64,000 nucleotides of DNA, from the NCBI GenBank assembly GCA_028285035.1, contig JANQQF010000019.1, forward strand, positions 1-64,000, written 5' to 3'. Every line of letters starts with the position of its first letter. Positions within the stretch are counted from its first letter, which is position 1. Positions 1 through 7,831 of the stretch are shown piece after piece. This DNA is from Phycisphaerae bacterium (GTDB lineage: Bacteria; Chloroflexota; Anaerolineae; 4572-78; J111). The notes beneath the pieces are model-generated. The model worked only from the letters and a program-made list of their open reading frames with translations, was not told the DNA's origin and ran no database searches. The position numbers and the translations under genes were made by a program.

Positions 1-21
1 CGTAAAATCGATTTATGTCAT

Positions 22-97
22 CCCCGCGTGGTTTTAGCGGGGATCCATCGTTCGCTGCCTCCCGGCCAATGGATGCCCGACAAAAGCATTCGGGCAT
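22..97. repeat. Two dispersed-type intergenic palindromes
   Basis: Two short hairpins lie side by side: ccccgc (22-27) pairs with gcgggg (37-42), and atgcccga (73-80) pairs with tcgggcat (90-97). No coding sequence is visible in 1-161. They resemble the small GC-rich palindromes scattered between genes in many environmental bacterial genomes; a role as terminator is possible but no T-run follows. Confidence 0.5.
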
Positions 98-161
98 GAC
101 ATGACTTTTTTATTCCGGTTTTTATTTGATTTCTCTATAAGGAACAACTCTAACCTTAGGC

Positions 162-830
162 CTAGTCAATAATGGCAAAAGCCCGGACTGGAAATGTGCC
201 AAAATTTTTGACCTTGACCGGGGCGGCGTAAAAGCGGAAGCCCGTATCGGGCAATTGGTCCAGATTGGTCATATGCTCGGCAATGGGGATGTTTGCCCCA
301 AGTAACATAGTATGGACCGGGCGCTGCCCATCACTGATCCCATCAATATTGAGTGAATCGATGCCGACCAAGGCCGCGCCATTATCCCGCAGATAGATTG
401 CAGCATCTTCGGTGAGATATGGGTGCCCTTCAAAATATTGATCGGTCCGCCAATGGCGGGACCAACCAGTGTGAACCAAAACAGCCTTACCTGCGGGGTT
501 GATGGTTCTGAAATGCTCGGCATCAATCACTGTTTCACCTTCTGCAATTCGCACTACAACGGCCTCAAGATTAACCAACGACTCCAGTGGCAATTCAGAG
601 AGGTCGAGGCCATCCGGAAAGCGATGAAACGGGGCATCAACATACGTCCCAGTATTTCCAACCAGTTCAATCTTGCCAATATGAAACTCGGTGCCTGGGG
701 CGTATACCTCGCGTGAAGCTTCCCGGCTTAGAAAATCGCAGATGATGGGGGCGGGTAAGCCTTTGTAGGTGATCATTCCATCCTCAACCGTGTGGCTGAG
801 ATCAATGAGGGTCACATCTTGTGTTGTCAT
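162..830 (-). CDS. Cyclase-family hydrolase (kynurenine-formamidase-like)
   Basis: This 222-residue protein belongs to the cyclase family (kynurenine formamidase-like metal hydrolases that open amide or ester bonds). The family signature is H-x-G-T-H-x-D-x-P-x-H; here residues 59-69 read N-T-G-T-Y-V-D-A-P-F-H, so two of the usual His metal ligands are Asn and Tyr while Asp65 and His69 remain. A later G-I-D-S-L motif is also typical. The start at 830 is chosen because AAGGAA lies a few bases upstream and the family N-terminus (a D-L-S-H-T-V stretch) begins just after; the longer frame to 911 adds an unlikely leader. It follows a GlxA-type regulator on the same strand, which could control it (inference). 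The substrate cannot be named. Confidence 0.85.
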   Translation of the reverse strand: MTTQDVTLIDLSHTVEDGMITYKGLPAPIICDFLSREASREVYAPGTEFHIGKIELVGNTGTYVDAPFHRFPDGLDLSELPLESLVNLEAVVVRIAEGETVIDAEHFRTINPAGKAVLVHTGWSRHWRTDQYFEGHPYLTEDAAIYLRDNGAALVGIDSLNIDGISDGQRPVHTMLLGANIPIAEHMTNLDQLPDTGFRFYAAPVKVKNFGTFPVRAFAIID

Positions 831-937
831 TATGGTTTCCTTGGTTTTTGAGATGCGAACAGTGTATGACAATCCAATTGCTTTTACAAGGACAACCCAC
901 GGACAGATCAAGCCAAACTTTCAAGAAATTCTTTGTC

Positions 938-1000
938 CACAGATAAACACAGATGGTCACAGATAAAATCATTGATCAAAATATCTGTAGGCATCTGTGG
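938..1000. repeat. Phased cacagat repeats, direct and inverted
   Basis: cacagat occurs at 938, 948 and 958, exactly ten bases apart, followed by the reverse form atctgt at 983 and 993, again ten bases apart. The array fills the gap between the cyclase gene and the end of the GlxA-type gene. It may be a dispersed hairpin repeat or a set of protein sites. Confidence 0.55.
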
Positions 1001-1004
1001 ACTC

Positions 1005-1976
1005 TCATTGAACTTTATGTTGCTTTGATAAACGCCAAATAGAAGGAGATTCGTCGATCTGTTCAGCCCAAGCCCGTCTGAACTGTCGCTCACTCTTGAA
1101 ACCTGCTGCATCCGCCACATTTCGGATAGACATCTCAGGATTGGCGAGTAATTTTTGAGCCAACTCAAGCCGTAACGTGGTAATGAATTGCCCGATGGTG
1201 ATACCTGTCTCTTTTTTGAAAATGCGGGTTAGATTGCGAGGACTCATGTGCACCAAGTCGGCCAAATCGGCGATTGTAAATTGATCTTGGATATGATCAA
1301 TCAGCCAATCTTGCACCTCGTGAATAGCGCGATTGAGATGGGTTCGGTAATCAAGATAAATGCTTTGTTGAGAGGTATCGCCATTTCGACGAATATAGAT
1401 CACCATTTCTCTAGCGACTTTTGAGGCGGCCACAGGCCCATAATCATCTTCTACAATCGACAAAGCCAGGTCGATGCCAGAGACGATACCTGCGCTGGTG
1501 TAGATGGTTTCATTTTTGATAAACAAGCAATCATCAAAGACCCTTAGATTTGGAAATTGATCGCGCAGCATATCTGTAATCGACCAATGGCTGGTACAGG
1601 AAAGACCCTCAAGCAACCCGGCCTCGGCAAATATAAAGGCTCCGGTACAGATGGAGCATAGCGTCACGCCCTGCTTTTTTTGTTGGATTAACCAATTGAA
1701 AAAGGTCTGCTTGTGTTGATCGTAAAGATCAGTCTGCAAAAACTCCTTTTGGATCCCCGGTAAGACGATGATATCCTCAGGCTCAACCTCAACATTACTG
1801 TAATGCTGCAAGGTAGAGAATGTTAGACCTTGGGCTGATCGGACGTTTTCTGATAATGCACAAAATTCAACCTGATAGGGATAATTGTATTCATCAGCTT
1901 CATGAAAAACCTGAACTGGCCCCGCTAAATCAAGCAGATGTACCTTGGGTAGTAAAATAAAGATGATTTTTCGCAT
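1005..1976 (-). CDS. GlxA-family transcriptional regulator (DJ-1/PfpI-like + AraC HTH)
   Basis: A 323-residue regulator of the GlxA type. Residues about 3-170 form a DJ-1/PfpI (class I glutamine amidotransferase-like) domain with the nucleophile-elbow sequence S-I-C-T-G-A around Cys110. Residues about 225-318 hold two helix-turn-helix units of an AraC domain (I-A-D-L-A-D-L-V-H-M-S and I-R-N-V-A-D-A-A-G-F). Such proteins are cytoplasmic DNA-binding activators; the DJ-1 domain usually acts as ligand sensor rather than enzyme. It begins 14 bases after the sigma-factor gene ends and the cyclase gene lies downstream, so co-transcription is likely. No strong ribosome site is seen. Confidence 0.9.
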   Translation of the reverse strand: MRKIIFILLPKVHLLDLAGPVQVFHEADEYNYPYQVEFCALSENVRSAQGLTFSTLQHYSNVEVEPEDIIVLPGIQKEFLQTDLYDQHKQTFFNWLIQQKKQGVTLCSICTGAFIFAEAGLLEGLSCTSHWSITDMLRDQFPNLRVFDDCLFIKNETIYTSAGIVSGIDLALSIVEDDYGPVAASKVAREMVIYIRRNGDTSQQSIYLDYRTHLNRAIHEVQDWLIDHIQDQFTIADLADLVHMSPRNLTRIFKKETGITIGQFITTLRLELAQKLLANPEMSIRNVADAAGFKSERQFRRAWAEQIDESPSIWRLSKQHKVQ

Positions 1977-1990
1977 ACTTTGAAATCGCC

Positions 1991-3253
1991 TTATAGAGAT
2001 GAAATCTGGTTCAATATAAAGCCCCGCTCAACCTCATTTTCTGTTAGAGCTAAAGCCCGTTGATAGGTCTGGTGGGCTTTGCCAGTTTGATCTGAACGGC
2101 GGTACATATCCGCTTGAGCCAGATGAAACGGAGGAAAATCCTCCAAATCTTGAGCCAGCAGTGCCAACTGCGCTAATCCAGCGAGGGGACCGTGGGCCAT
2201 TGAAATAGCGACTGCTTCATTAAGCCGGACAATCGGGGTATCCTCAAAACGCCGCAACTCGCCATATAATCCCGCGATTTGCGGCCAGTCGGTTTCTTCT
2301 GCCGTTTGAGCGCGAGCGTGCAAAGCGCTAATTGCCGCCTGGAGTTGGTAAGGGCCAATATGGTGAATATGAAATGCTTTTTCCACCAAAGCCAACCCTT
2401 CTTGAATGTTGCGTTGATCCCATAAGGTTCGATCTTGATCGTTTAGCAAAATCAAAGCCCCATCGGAGCCGATGCGGGCCTGTCGTCGAGAATGATGAAG
2501 GAGCATCAGACTCAATAAGCCCAGCACCTCCGCATACTGAGCGGCTGGGACATCTGTCTGTACCTGTCGAATGAGAAATTCGAGAACCCGACAAAGGCGA
2601 ATGGCGTTATCACATAGCTCGTGTCGAATTAAGGCATCACCACTGGTGGCGGCATAACCCTCGGTGAATATGAGATAGATTACAGTCAAAACCGAGTCCA
2701 GTCGCTCCGCCAAGAGATGCGCTGGTGGAACATAGTAGGGAATGCCTGCCTGCTTGATTTTACGTTTGGCTCGGACCAAACGTTGGGCCAGCGTGGCTTT
2801 GGGAACTAAAAAGGCGGCGGCAATTTCGGGAGTAGTTAAGCCGCCTAAAGTATGTAGGGTGAGCGCAATTCGTTGCTCAAGGGGTAGGGCGGGGTGGCAA
2901 CAGGTGAAGATGAGCTTCAACCGCTCATCAGGAATTTCATCGACCGTTTCAAAATCCTCGGTGATGGCTAATTGATTAGGGGGAACAGTTTCTAAATTTT
3001 GAGGATCAATGTTTAACGCTTGATTACGCCGAACGCGATCAATCGCTTTGCGACGGGCCGTGGTCGTTAACCAAGCCCCAGGCTTGCGGGGGATACCTTG
3101 CTTCTCCCAATCCGCAATCGCTGCCACAAATGCATCTTGGAGCGCTTCCTCTGCTAATTCAAAATCTCCTACACCCCCAATCAAGGTGGCCAGGAGTTGG
3201 CTGTACTCTTGTTGATAAACCTGTTCAACAAATTCACGTATTGATGCGGTCAT
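1991..3253 (-). CDS. ECF RNA polymerase sigma factor with C-terminal TPR domain (ECF42-like)
   Basis: The protein is about 420 residues, twice the size of an ordinary ECF sigma factor. Residues about 8-75 carry region 2 (A-E-E-A-L-Q-D-A-F motif), residues about 105-160 region 4 (T-L-G-G-L-T-T-P-E-I-A-A-A-F), and the remaining 250 residues are helical repeats (DUF6596/TPR-like). This layout matches ECF42 sigma factors, which are typically encoded beside a YCII/DGPF protein instead of an anti-sigma factor, as here. The start at 3253 removes a 25-residue leader of poor quality; no clear ribosome site supports either start. The regulon is unknown. Confidence 0.9.
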   Translation of the reverse strand: MTASIREFVEQVYQQEYSQLLATLIGGVGDFELAEEALQDAFVAAIADWEKQGIPRKPGAWLTTTARRKAIDRVRRNQALNIDPQNLETVPPNQLAITEDFETVDEIPDERLKLIFTCCHPALPLEQRIALTLHTLGGLTTPEIAAAFLVPKATLAQRLVRAKRKIKQAGIPYYVPPAHLLAERLDSVLTVIYLIFTEGYAATSGDALIRHELCDNAIRLCRVLEFLIRQVQTDVPAAQYAEVLGLLSLMLLHHSRRQARIGSDGALILLNDQDRTLWDQRNIQEGLALVEKAFHIHHIGPYQLQAAISALHARAQTAEETDWPQIAGLYGELRRFEDTPIVRLNEAVAISMAHGPLAGLAQLALLAQDLEDFPPFHLAQADMYRRSDQTGKAHQTYQRALALTENEVERGFILNQISSL

Positions 3254-3328
3254 AAAATATGTGGAGGCTAAGCTACAAACACCTAGAGTTGCTAAACGAC
3301 AATAGTTTTTTGGGGATACGGAATGCAC

Positions 3329-3377
3329 GGAAAACGCGGAAAATAAATAAGAAATACCCTAGCCTTCCGCGTTTTCC
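3329..3377. repeat. 13-bp inverted repeat between YCII and sigma genes
   Basis: ggaaaacgcggaa (3329-3341) is the exact reverse complement of ttccgcgttttcc (3365-3377), with a 23-base loop. It lies just upstream of the sigma-factor gene. It could be a hairpin that modulates read-through from the YCII gene, or a dispersed palindrome. Confidence 0.55.
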
Positions 3378-3434
3378 GGGTCCGATCCCTCAAATCAACT
3401 TGGTTTGACCTTTAGTAATTTAGCCTTGGTTTCC

Positions 3435-3794
3435 CTACCAGTTTTGCTCAAATTCTAAAATGGGGCGAACTTCTACAGAGCCAAACTTTGCGGCGGGACA
3501 TTTTGCCGCCCACTCAATGGCTTCGTCCAAATTCTCACACTCAATCAGGTAGAACCCGCCGAGCTGTTCTTTTGTTTCGGCAAAAGGACCGTGGGTGGTT
3601 ACTTTTTCGCCATCTTTCACGCGGACTGTCGTCGCTGTCGAGGTCGGTTGCAACGCTTCACCTGATAACCGTGCGCCTGACTTTTGAATTTCCTGGGTAT
3701 AGGCCAAATATTCGGCCATTACCGTTTCCATTGCCTCTTGCGGAATGTTTGCTGCCGCACTCTCATCACCATAAGTTAATAATAGATACTTCAT
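3435..3794 (-). CDS. YCII-related (DGPF domain) protein
   Basis: A 119-residue YCII-family protein (ferredoxin-like fold, function unproven). It starts M-K-Y-L-L-L-T-Y-G-D and carries the family motif as H-G-P-F-A-E-T-K-E followed by G-G-F-Y-L-I-E. The start at 3794 is set by AGGAG nine bases upstream. It sits directly upstream of the TPR-tailed sigma gene; YCII proteins accompany ECF42 sigma factors in many phyla and have been proposed as partners or targets, although no direct role has been settled. Confidence 0.9.
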   Translation of the reverse strand: MKYLLLTYGDESAAANIPQEAMETVMAEYLAYTQEIQKSGARLSGEALQPTSTATTVRVKDGEKVTTHGPFAETKEQLGGFYLIECENLDEAIEWAAKCPAAKFGSVEVRPILEFEQNW

Positions 3795-3944
3795 AAGGAT
3801 GCTCCTCTTAGCTAGTTTGGCGGTTGATTCCGCCAGTTCGCCATACCGACGCAGTACATCTCTGAAAATCGACACATTTTGGTATCAGATTTAGAAATTG
3901 ATTAGATTCAATGATATATGACTTTACAATTGCTGGCTCATATC

Positions 3945-4340
3945 TTAATTCGATTTCAGGCTATCAACAAGACGTTCAACTTTTGTATGAATTAAATCCC
4001 GAGCTTCCATCAGACCTTGACTGGGTGGAGGAACATCACTCCAATCTTCGATGGTTGTTTGTATGGGGGTAAACTCATCAAGATTACATCCCAACGAGAC
4101 GATTAAATCGGCATTGTTTAGTTCTTCTTGGGTAACGCGTCGAGGCACATGACTTGTGACATCGATCCCCTCGCTCTGCAACAAATTGGCGACAGCGGGT
4201 GCGGTGACGTCATCTGGCTCGGTCCCCGCTGCGGTAATGGTCAAATCAAGCCCTGCTTCGGTGGCCATTTGGCGACAGTACGCAGATGCCATCACACTTT
4301 TGGCTGCTGCGTGAGGGCATAAGAAGATGATATTGGTCAT
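3945..4340 (-). CDS. Low-molecular-weight phosphatase/arsenate-reductase-like protein, variant P-loop
   Basis: A 131-residue protein of the low-molecular-weight tyrosine phosphatase/ArsC fold. The N-terminal P-loop reads C-P-H-A-A-A-K-S (Cys8 to Ser15), where catalytic members have C-x5-R-S/T; the Arg that binds the oxyanion is Lys here. The later G-T-E-P region and D-L-I-V-S-L-G-C also fit the fold, with a second Cys in the last motif that could allow a disulfide. It is the last gene of a chrB-chrA operon, 20 bases behind chrA, suggesting a job in oxyanion handling. Whether it is active as reductase, phosphatase or neither is open. Confidence 0.75.
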   Translation of the reverse strand: MTNIIFLCPHAAAKSVMASAYCRQMATEAGLDLTITAAGTEPDDVTAPAVANLLQSEGIDVTSHVPRRVTQEELNNADLIVSLGCNLDEFTPIQTTIEDWSDVPPPSQGLMEARDLIHTKVERLVDSLKSN

Positions 4341-4360
4341 AATAATTTGTCCTTTCGTGA

Positions 4361-5752
4361 TTAGGCACCAAACAAAAGAAAGTAAATCAATCCTGCACTA
4401 GCACTGCCCGCTAGAGTGATCAACATCCCCTGTTTGTAACGGAATAGGGCAATAAAGGCGCCAATAGCGATGACGAGTGAAGCGATATTGAGGCTGGACC
4501 CGACCGGTATGAGTAAGCGGATTGGTCCGACAAAACTTTCATTGACGGTGCCGAAGATGGTGTATAGTGAGAACCAGATGGCTAGATTGAGAATAACGCC
4601 AACCACAGCGGCGGTAATGGCTGATAGGGCTGAGGTCAAGGCCTTGTTCCCTCGTAGGTATTCGATGTAGGGTGCGCCTAAAAATATCCATAAGAAACAG
4701 GGAACGAAGGTGACCCAGGTGGTGATGAGGGACCCCAAAATGCCAGCTACCATTGGACTGAAAGGGCCAGGGTTGCGATAGGCTCCCATAAAGCCGACAA
4801 ATTGGACAACCTGAACCAAAGGTCCAGGGGTTGTCTCGGCCATTCCCAAGCCATCCAACATTTCCCCCGGCTGAAGCCAACCATAGACTTCGACCGCTTG
4901 CTGAGCGATGTAAGCTAACACGGCGTAGGCGCCACCAAATGTGACGACAGCCGCTTGGCTGAAAAACAGACCAATATCAAGATAGACATTCTCTGGTGCC
5001 CATAAAAATAACAAGCCTAATGGCGCAAACCAAATCACGAGGCCAATCAGTATGGTTTGCAGTGCCTTGGTTAACGAAGGTTGTGGTTGGTTGACAACTG
5101 CATCAGTGATGATAGTATTGCCCTCGTCATCATCGGTTTGATGGCCTTTGATGATGTAAAATTTGTCCAGCCAGATGCGTCCGCCAATGTATCCAATCAA
5201 GCCTGCCCCAAGAACGATGAGGGGGAAGGGGAGATTGAGAAAGAAGATGGCGATGAAGGATAGGGCGGCTAGTGCAATCATCACCTCATTTTTCAAGACA
5301 CGACGGCCAATGCGAATTACGGCTTCGACGACGACCGCCATCACCGCAGGTTTTAGGCCAAAAAATAAGCCTTGCACAAAGACAACATCTTGAAAGCCTG
5401 CATAAAGAATGCTTAAGACCAAAATGCTAACGAAACCGGGTAAGATAAAGAGTGTGCCTGCGATTAACCCACCCCTCACTTTGTATAACAACCAGCCCGT
5501 GTAAGTGGCGAGCTGTTGCGCCTCTGGACCGGGGAGCAACATACAGTAGTTCAAAGCATGCAAAAAACGATTTTCACTGAGCCAGCGTTTTTCTTCTACC
5601 AAAAGCTTGTGCATCACGGCAATTTGGCCCGCTGGCCCGCCAAAACTGTATGCCGCAATTTTTACCCATACCCAGAAAGCTTCCTGAAACGAAACAGTGG
5701 GTGCGGCCTGTGTTATCGTTTCACTATCTCCCTCAATACTTTGTTGCATCAT
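4361..5752 (-). CDS. chrA: Chromate transporter ChrA (two-domain form)
   Basis: A 463-residue inner-membrane protein with two homologous CHR domains, roughly residues 25-200 and 240-460, each of about five or six membrane segments. Each half has the CHR signature: L-P-G-P-E-A-Q-Q-L-A-T-Y-T-G-W in the first and T-T-P-G-P-L-V-Q-V-V-Q-F-V-G-F in the second. Proteins of this type expel chromate and give chromate resistance. The gene is between chrB and the phosphatase-like gene on one strand with short gaps, so one transcript is likely. Confidence 0.93.
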   Translation of the reverse strand: MMQQSIEGDSETITQAAPTVSFQEAFWVWVKIAAYSFGGPAGQIAVMHKLLVEEKRWLSENRFLHALNYCMLLPGPEAQQLATYTGWLLYKVRGGLIAGTLFILPGFVSILVLSILYAGFQDVVFVQGLFFGLKPAVMAVVVEAVIRIGRRVLKNEVMIALAALSFIAIFFLNLPFPLIVLGAGLIGYIGGRIWLDKFYIIKGHQTDDDEGNTIITDAVVNQPQPSLTKALQTILIGLVIWFAPLGLLFLWAPENVYLDIGLFFSQAAVVTFGGAYAVLAYIAQQAVEVYGWLQPGEMLDGLGMAETTPGPLVQVVQFVGFMGAYRNPGPFSPMVAGILGSLITTWVTFVPCFLWIFLGAPYIEYLRGNKALTSALSAITAAVVGVILNLAIWFSLYTIFGTVNESFVGPIRLLIPVGSSLNIASLVIAIGAFIALFRYKQGMLITLAGSASAGLIYFLLFGA

Positions 5753-5780
5753 CTATGTTTTCTTTCTTTGTTCGATTTAC

Positions 5781-6716
5781 TTAAAAGCGTGTACTTAGCA
5801 TCTCAAACAGACTATCAAACAAGGTCAAGCCACGTGTTTCAAGCTCGATATCCGATAAATCGAGCTGTAACCAGCCTTTTAGGATAATGTCAATGCCTGT
5901 AATTTCGGGATGAAAATAGCGCTCATCCCGTAAATCAATTTCATGAACAATCTCGGCCACCAATGATAAGCCCGGTGTATCAAGGTTAAAGGCCCGGATC
6001 ATCGTTTCAAAGGTACATAAAGGCCCCGAATGACCAAAATCGGCCTGATTCATATCAAATGAAATTTCATTCGGTTCGATTTGTAAGCCGTAGCGAATAG
6101 TCGCATTGGGATCAATAAAGCGTCGAATGAGCCAAATGCTGGCTAGACGATCTACATGAGGTTGGGGACGAGTTACCCAGACTTTACCCTGATAGTCAGC
6201 GAGTGCTACGGTTTCAACGTGTGGGGTGTCACTGTCTGGGGCAAGGGTTCTGGCGATTTGGGCCAGTTGTACTCCAACAGCCACCCCTTCTGGGCTATCA
6301 AAATAGTCGATTCGCATCACCTCTGTATATTGTCGTTGTAGTTTAACAAGTGTATCCTGTAGCTCGATGGCTTGGTCAGGTGTAAGATTTGTTTCAATGG
6401 CTTGTTGTAAGGCTTTGGCTTCGGTTTCTATTGCTGCATAATCTTCCGCGCAGGCTGACCGGAATAGCTCAATGAGTTGGGCATCGTTCAGTCCATCAAA
6501 TTGCTGAACGTGCATCACCAAGGCTTGACCTTTGACCTGCTCAATCTCTTGTGCCAACCATTGAAAGGCCTCGATACATTCGTCCTGAGCGGGCAATACA
6601 TAAATCCCTCCGGTTGGCGAAATTGCCCCCAATCGCCGTAATCTGCGCCACAAGGTTACACGTGGACTTGAACCTGATTTCGAGGGAAGTGAGTAAGAAA
6701 ATACAATCCAATTCAT
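5781..6716 (-). CDS. chrB: Chromate resistance protein ChrB
   Basis: A 311-residue protein with the ChrB N-terminal region (residues 1-about 140, starting with W-I-V-F-S-Y-S-L-P and R-R-L-R-R-L-G-A) and the ChrB C-terminal domain from about 175 (W-V-T-R-P-Q-P-H-V-D-R-L-A-S-I-W-L-I-R-R-F). ChrB is regarded as a chromate-responsive regulator of chr operons. It is the first gene of the operon, 28 bases ahead of chrA. A long palindrome lies 22 bases upstream of its start and is a natural autoregulatory site. Confidence 0.9.
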   Translation of the reverse strand: MNWIVFSYSLPSKSGSSPRVTLWRRLRRLGAISPTGGIYVLPAQDECIEAFQWLAQEIEQVKGQALVMHVQQFDGLNDAQLIELFRSACAEDYAAIETEAKALQQAIETNLTPDQAIELQDTLVKLQRQYTEVMRIDYFDSPEGVAVGVQLAQIARTLAPDSDTPHVETVALADYQGKVWVTRPQPHVDRLASIWLIRRFIDPNATIRYGLQIEPNEISFDMNQADFGHSGPLCTFETMIRAFNLDTPGLSLVAEIVHEIDLRDERYFHPEITGIDIILKGWLQLDLSDIELETRGLTLFDSLFEMLSTRF

Positions 6717-6738
6717 ATAGAAACCTCAATTCGAGATA

Positions 6739-6782
6739 AAATGTAACATATGTTTCTAATTAATGCAATATATGTTACATTT
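6739..6782 (-). promoter_or_regulatory. Inverted repeat upstream of chrB, candidate operator
   Basis: aaatgtaacatat (6739-6751) and atatgttacattt (6770-6782) are exact reverse complements separated by 18 bases. The pair is in the 164-base gap between chrB (minus) and the amidinotransferase-like gene (plus), nearer to chrB. The half-site core tgtaacata spaced by about three helical turns suits a dimeric repressor, perhaps ChrB itself. Confidence 0.65.
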
Positions 6783-6880
6783 ATTGTGGGTGATAAATTA
6801 TAAGATGGATTGCTTTCTTGTAGTGAGTAGCTTAAGATCCAAGATAGAAATCTAAAACGTGAACTGTAAAGGAATAACTT

Positions 6881-7783
6881 ATGACTAAAATTCAATTAAA
6901 CGTCCAGAATGAATATGACAAACTTGAGCATGTAATCATAGGCACGGCACAGGGCTATCACCGTAACCCTGAGTTGGTTGAGGTGCTCAATGAGACTCAT
7001 CGCCAGACGTTTGAGAAGGCTGGTCATCCAACTGAAGCTAGCTTGACTCCAGAGTTTGAGGCTTTTGCCCAAGCGATGCGAGCCAATGGTGTGGCCGTTT
7101 ATCAGCCGGAGTTGGCATCAGAGTCGGTGCAAGATCAGACCTGTCCCCGAGATATTGGTTTTGTCATTGCTGATACGCTGGTGATTTGTACGATGCGGGA
7201 TTGGAGCCGAAAAGAGGAGTTTGAGGGCGTTCGATACTTGATGGATGACTGGCAGGGCGAAATTATTCAAGCTCCCGATGACGTTTTTATCGAAGGAGGG
7301 GATGTGATTATCGATAACAGCTATATTTTTGTGGGGTATGGCCAACGCAGTAATGAAGCCAGTCTGGATTTTATGCGTCAAACCTTCGGGGATCAATACA
7401 CGATCGTGCCGATGCCGTGCCAGTCGCTTGAGGAAGGGGAGAATGTGCTGCATCTCGACTGTACATTCAATCCTTTGGGATTGGTCGATGCATCTGGAAA
7501 AAGACACGCACTCATCTATCCTGATGGTCTCAAAGAGATACCCAATGTTGTACGGGAAAATTACACGTGGCTTACAGTCAAGCGTGATGAAGCCGATGTG
7601 TTGGCAACGAATGTACTGTCAATTGCGCCCGATACCATCATAGCCCGTGAAGGAGCAGCTTGTGCTCGTGTTAACACAATGCTGAGGGGGTTGGGTTTTA
7701 CGATTGTAGAGGTGTCTTTTGATGGTGTGCCGAGTACCGGTGGTTCGTTTCGGTGTGCAACGATGCCTTTACAACGGTCATAA
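6881..7783 (+). CDS. Amidinotransferase/arginine-deiminase-fold enzyme
   Basis: A 300-residue protein of the guanidino-group-modifying superfamily (amidinotransferase, dimethylarginine hydrolase, arginine deiminase). Visible signatures are C-P-R-D (88-91), I-E-G-G-D-V (137-142), a catalytic-type His191 in V-L-H-L-D-C-T-F, and a C-terminal Cys292 in G-S-F-R-C-A-T-M-P, the expected nucleophile in this fold. The closest functional guess is a glycine amidinotransferase or DDAH-like enzyme acting on arginine or a methylated arginine. AAAGGAAT sits just ahead of the ATG. It is transcribed alone. Confidence 0.85.
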   Translation: MTKIQLNVQNEYDKLEHVIIGTAQGYHRNPELVEVLNETHRQTFEKAGHPTEASLTPEFEAFAQAMRANGVAVYQPELASESVQDQTCPRDIGFVIADTLVICTMRDWSRKEEFEGVRYLMDDWQGEIIQAPDDVFIEGGDVIIDNSYIFVGYGQRSNEASLDFMRQTFGDQYTIVPMPCQSLEEGENVLHLDCTFNPLGLVDASGKRHALIYPDGLKEIPNVVRENYTWLTVKRDEADVLATNVLSIAPDTIIAREGAACARVNTMLRGLGFTIVEVSFDGVPSTGGSFRCATMPLQRS

Positions 7784-7808
7784 AAAAGGACAGCCAAGCG
7801 GCTGCCCT
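7782..7808 (-). terminator. Rho-independent terminator of the Ig-repeat gene
   Basis: On the minus strand agggcagcc (7808-7800) pairs with ggctgtcct (7795-7787) with a short loop and one G-U pair, followed by a run of T (TTTTTTA). It lies 24 bases beyond the stop of the gene at 7832 and overlaps the stop codon of the plus-strand gene. Confidence 0.75.
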
Positions 7809-7831
7809 GTAAGTTTGACGCATATCTGAAA

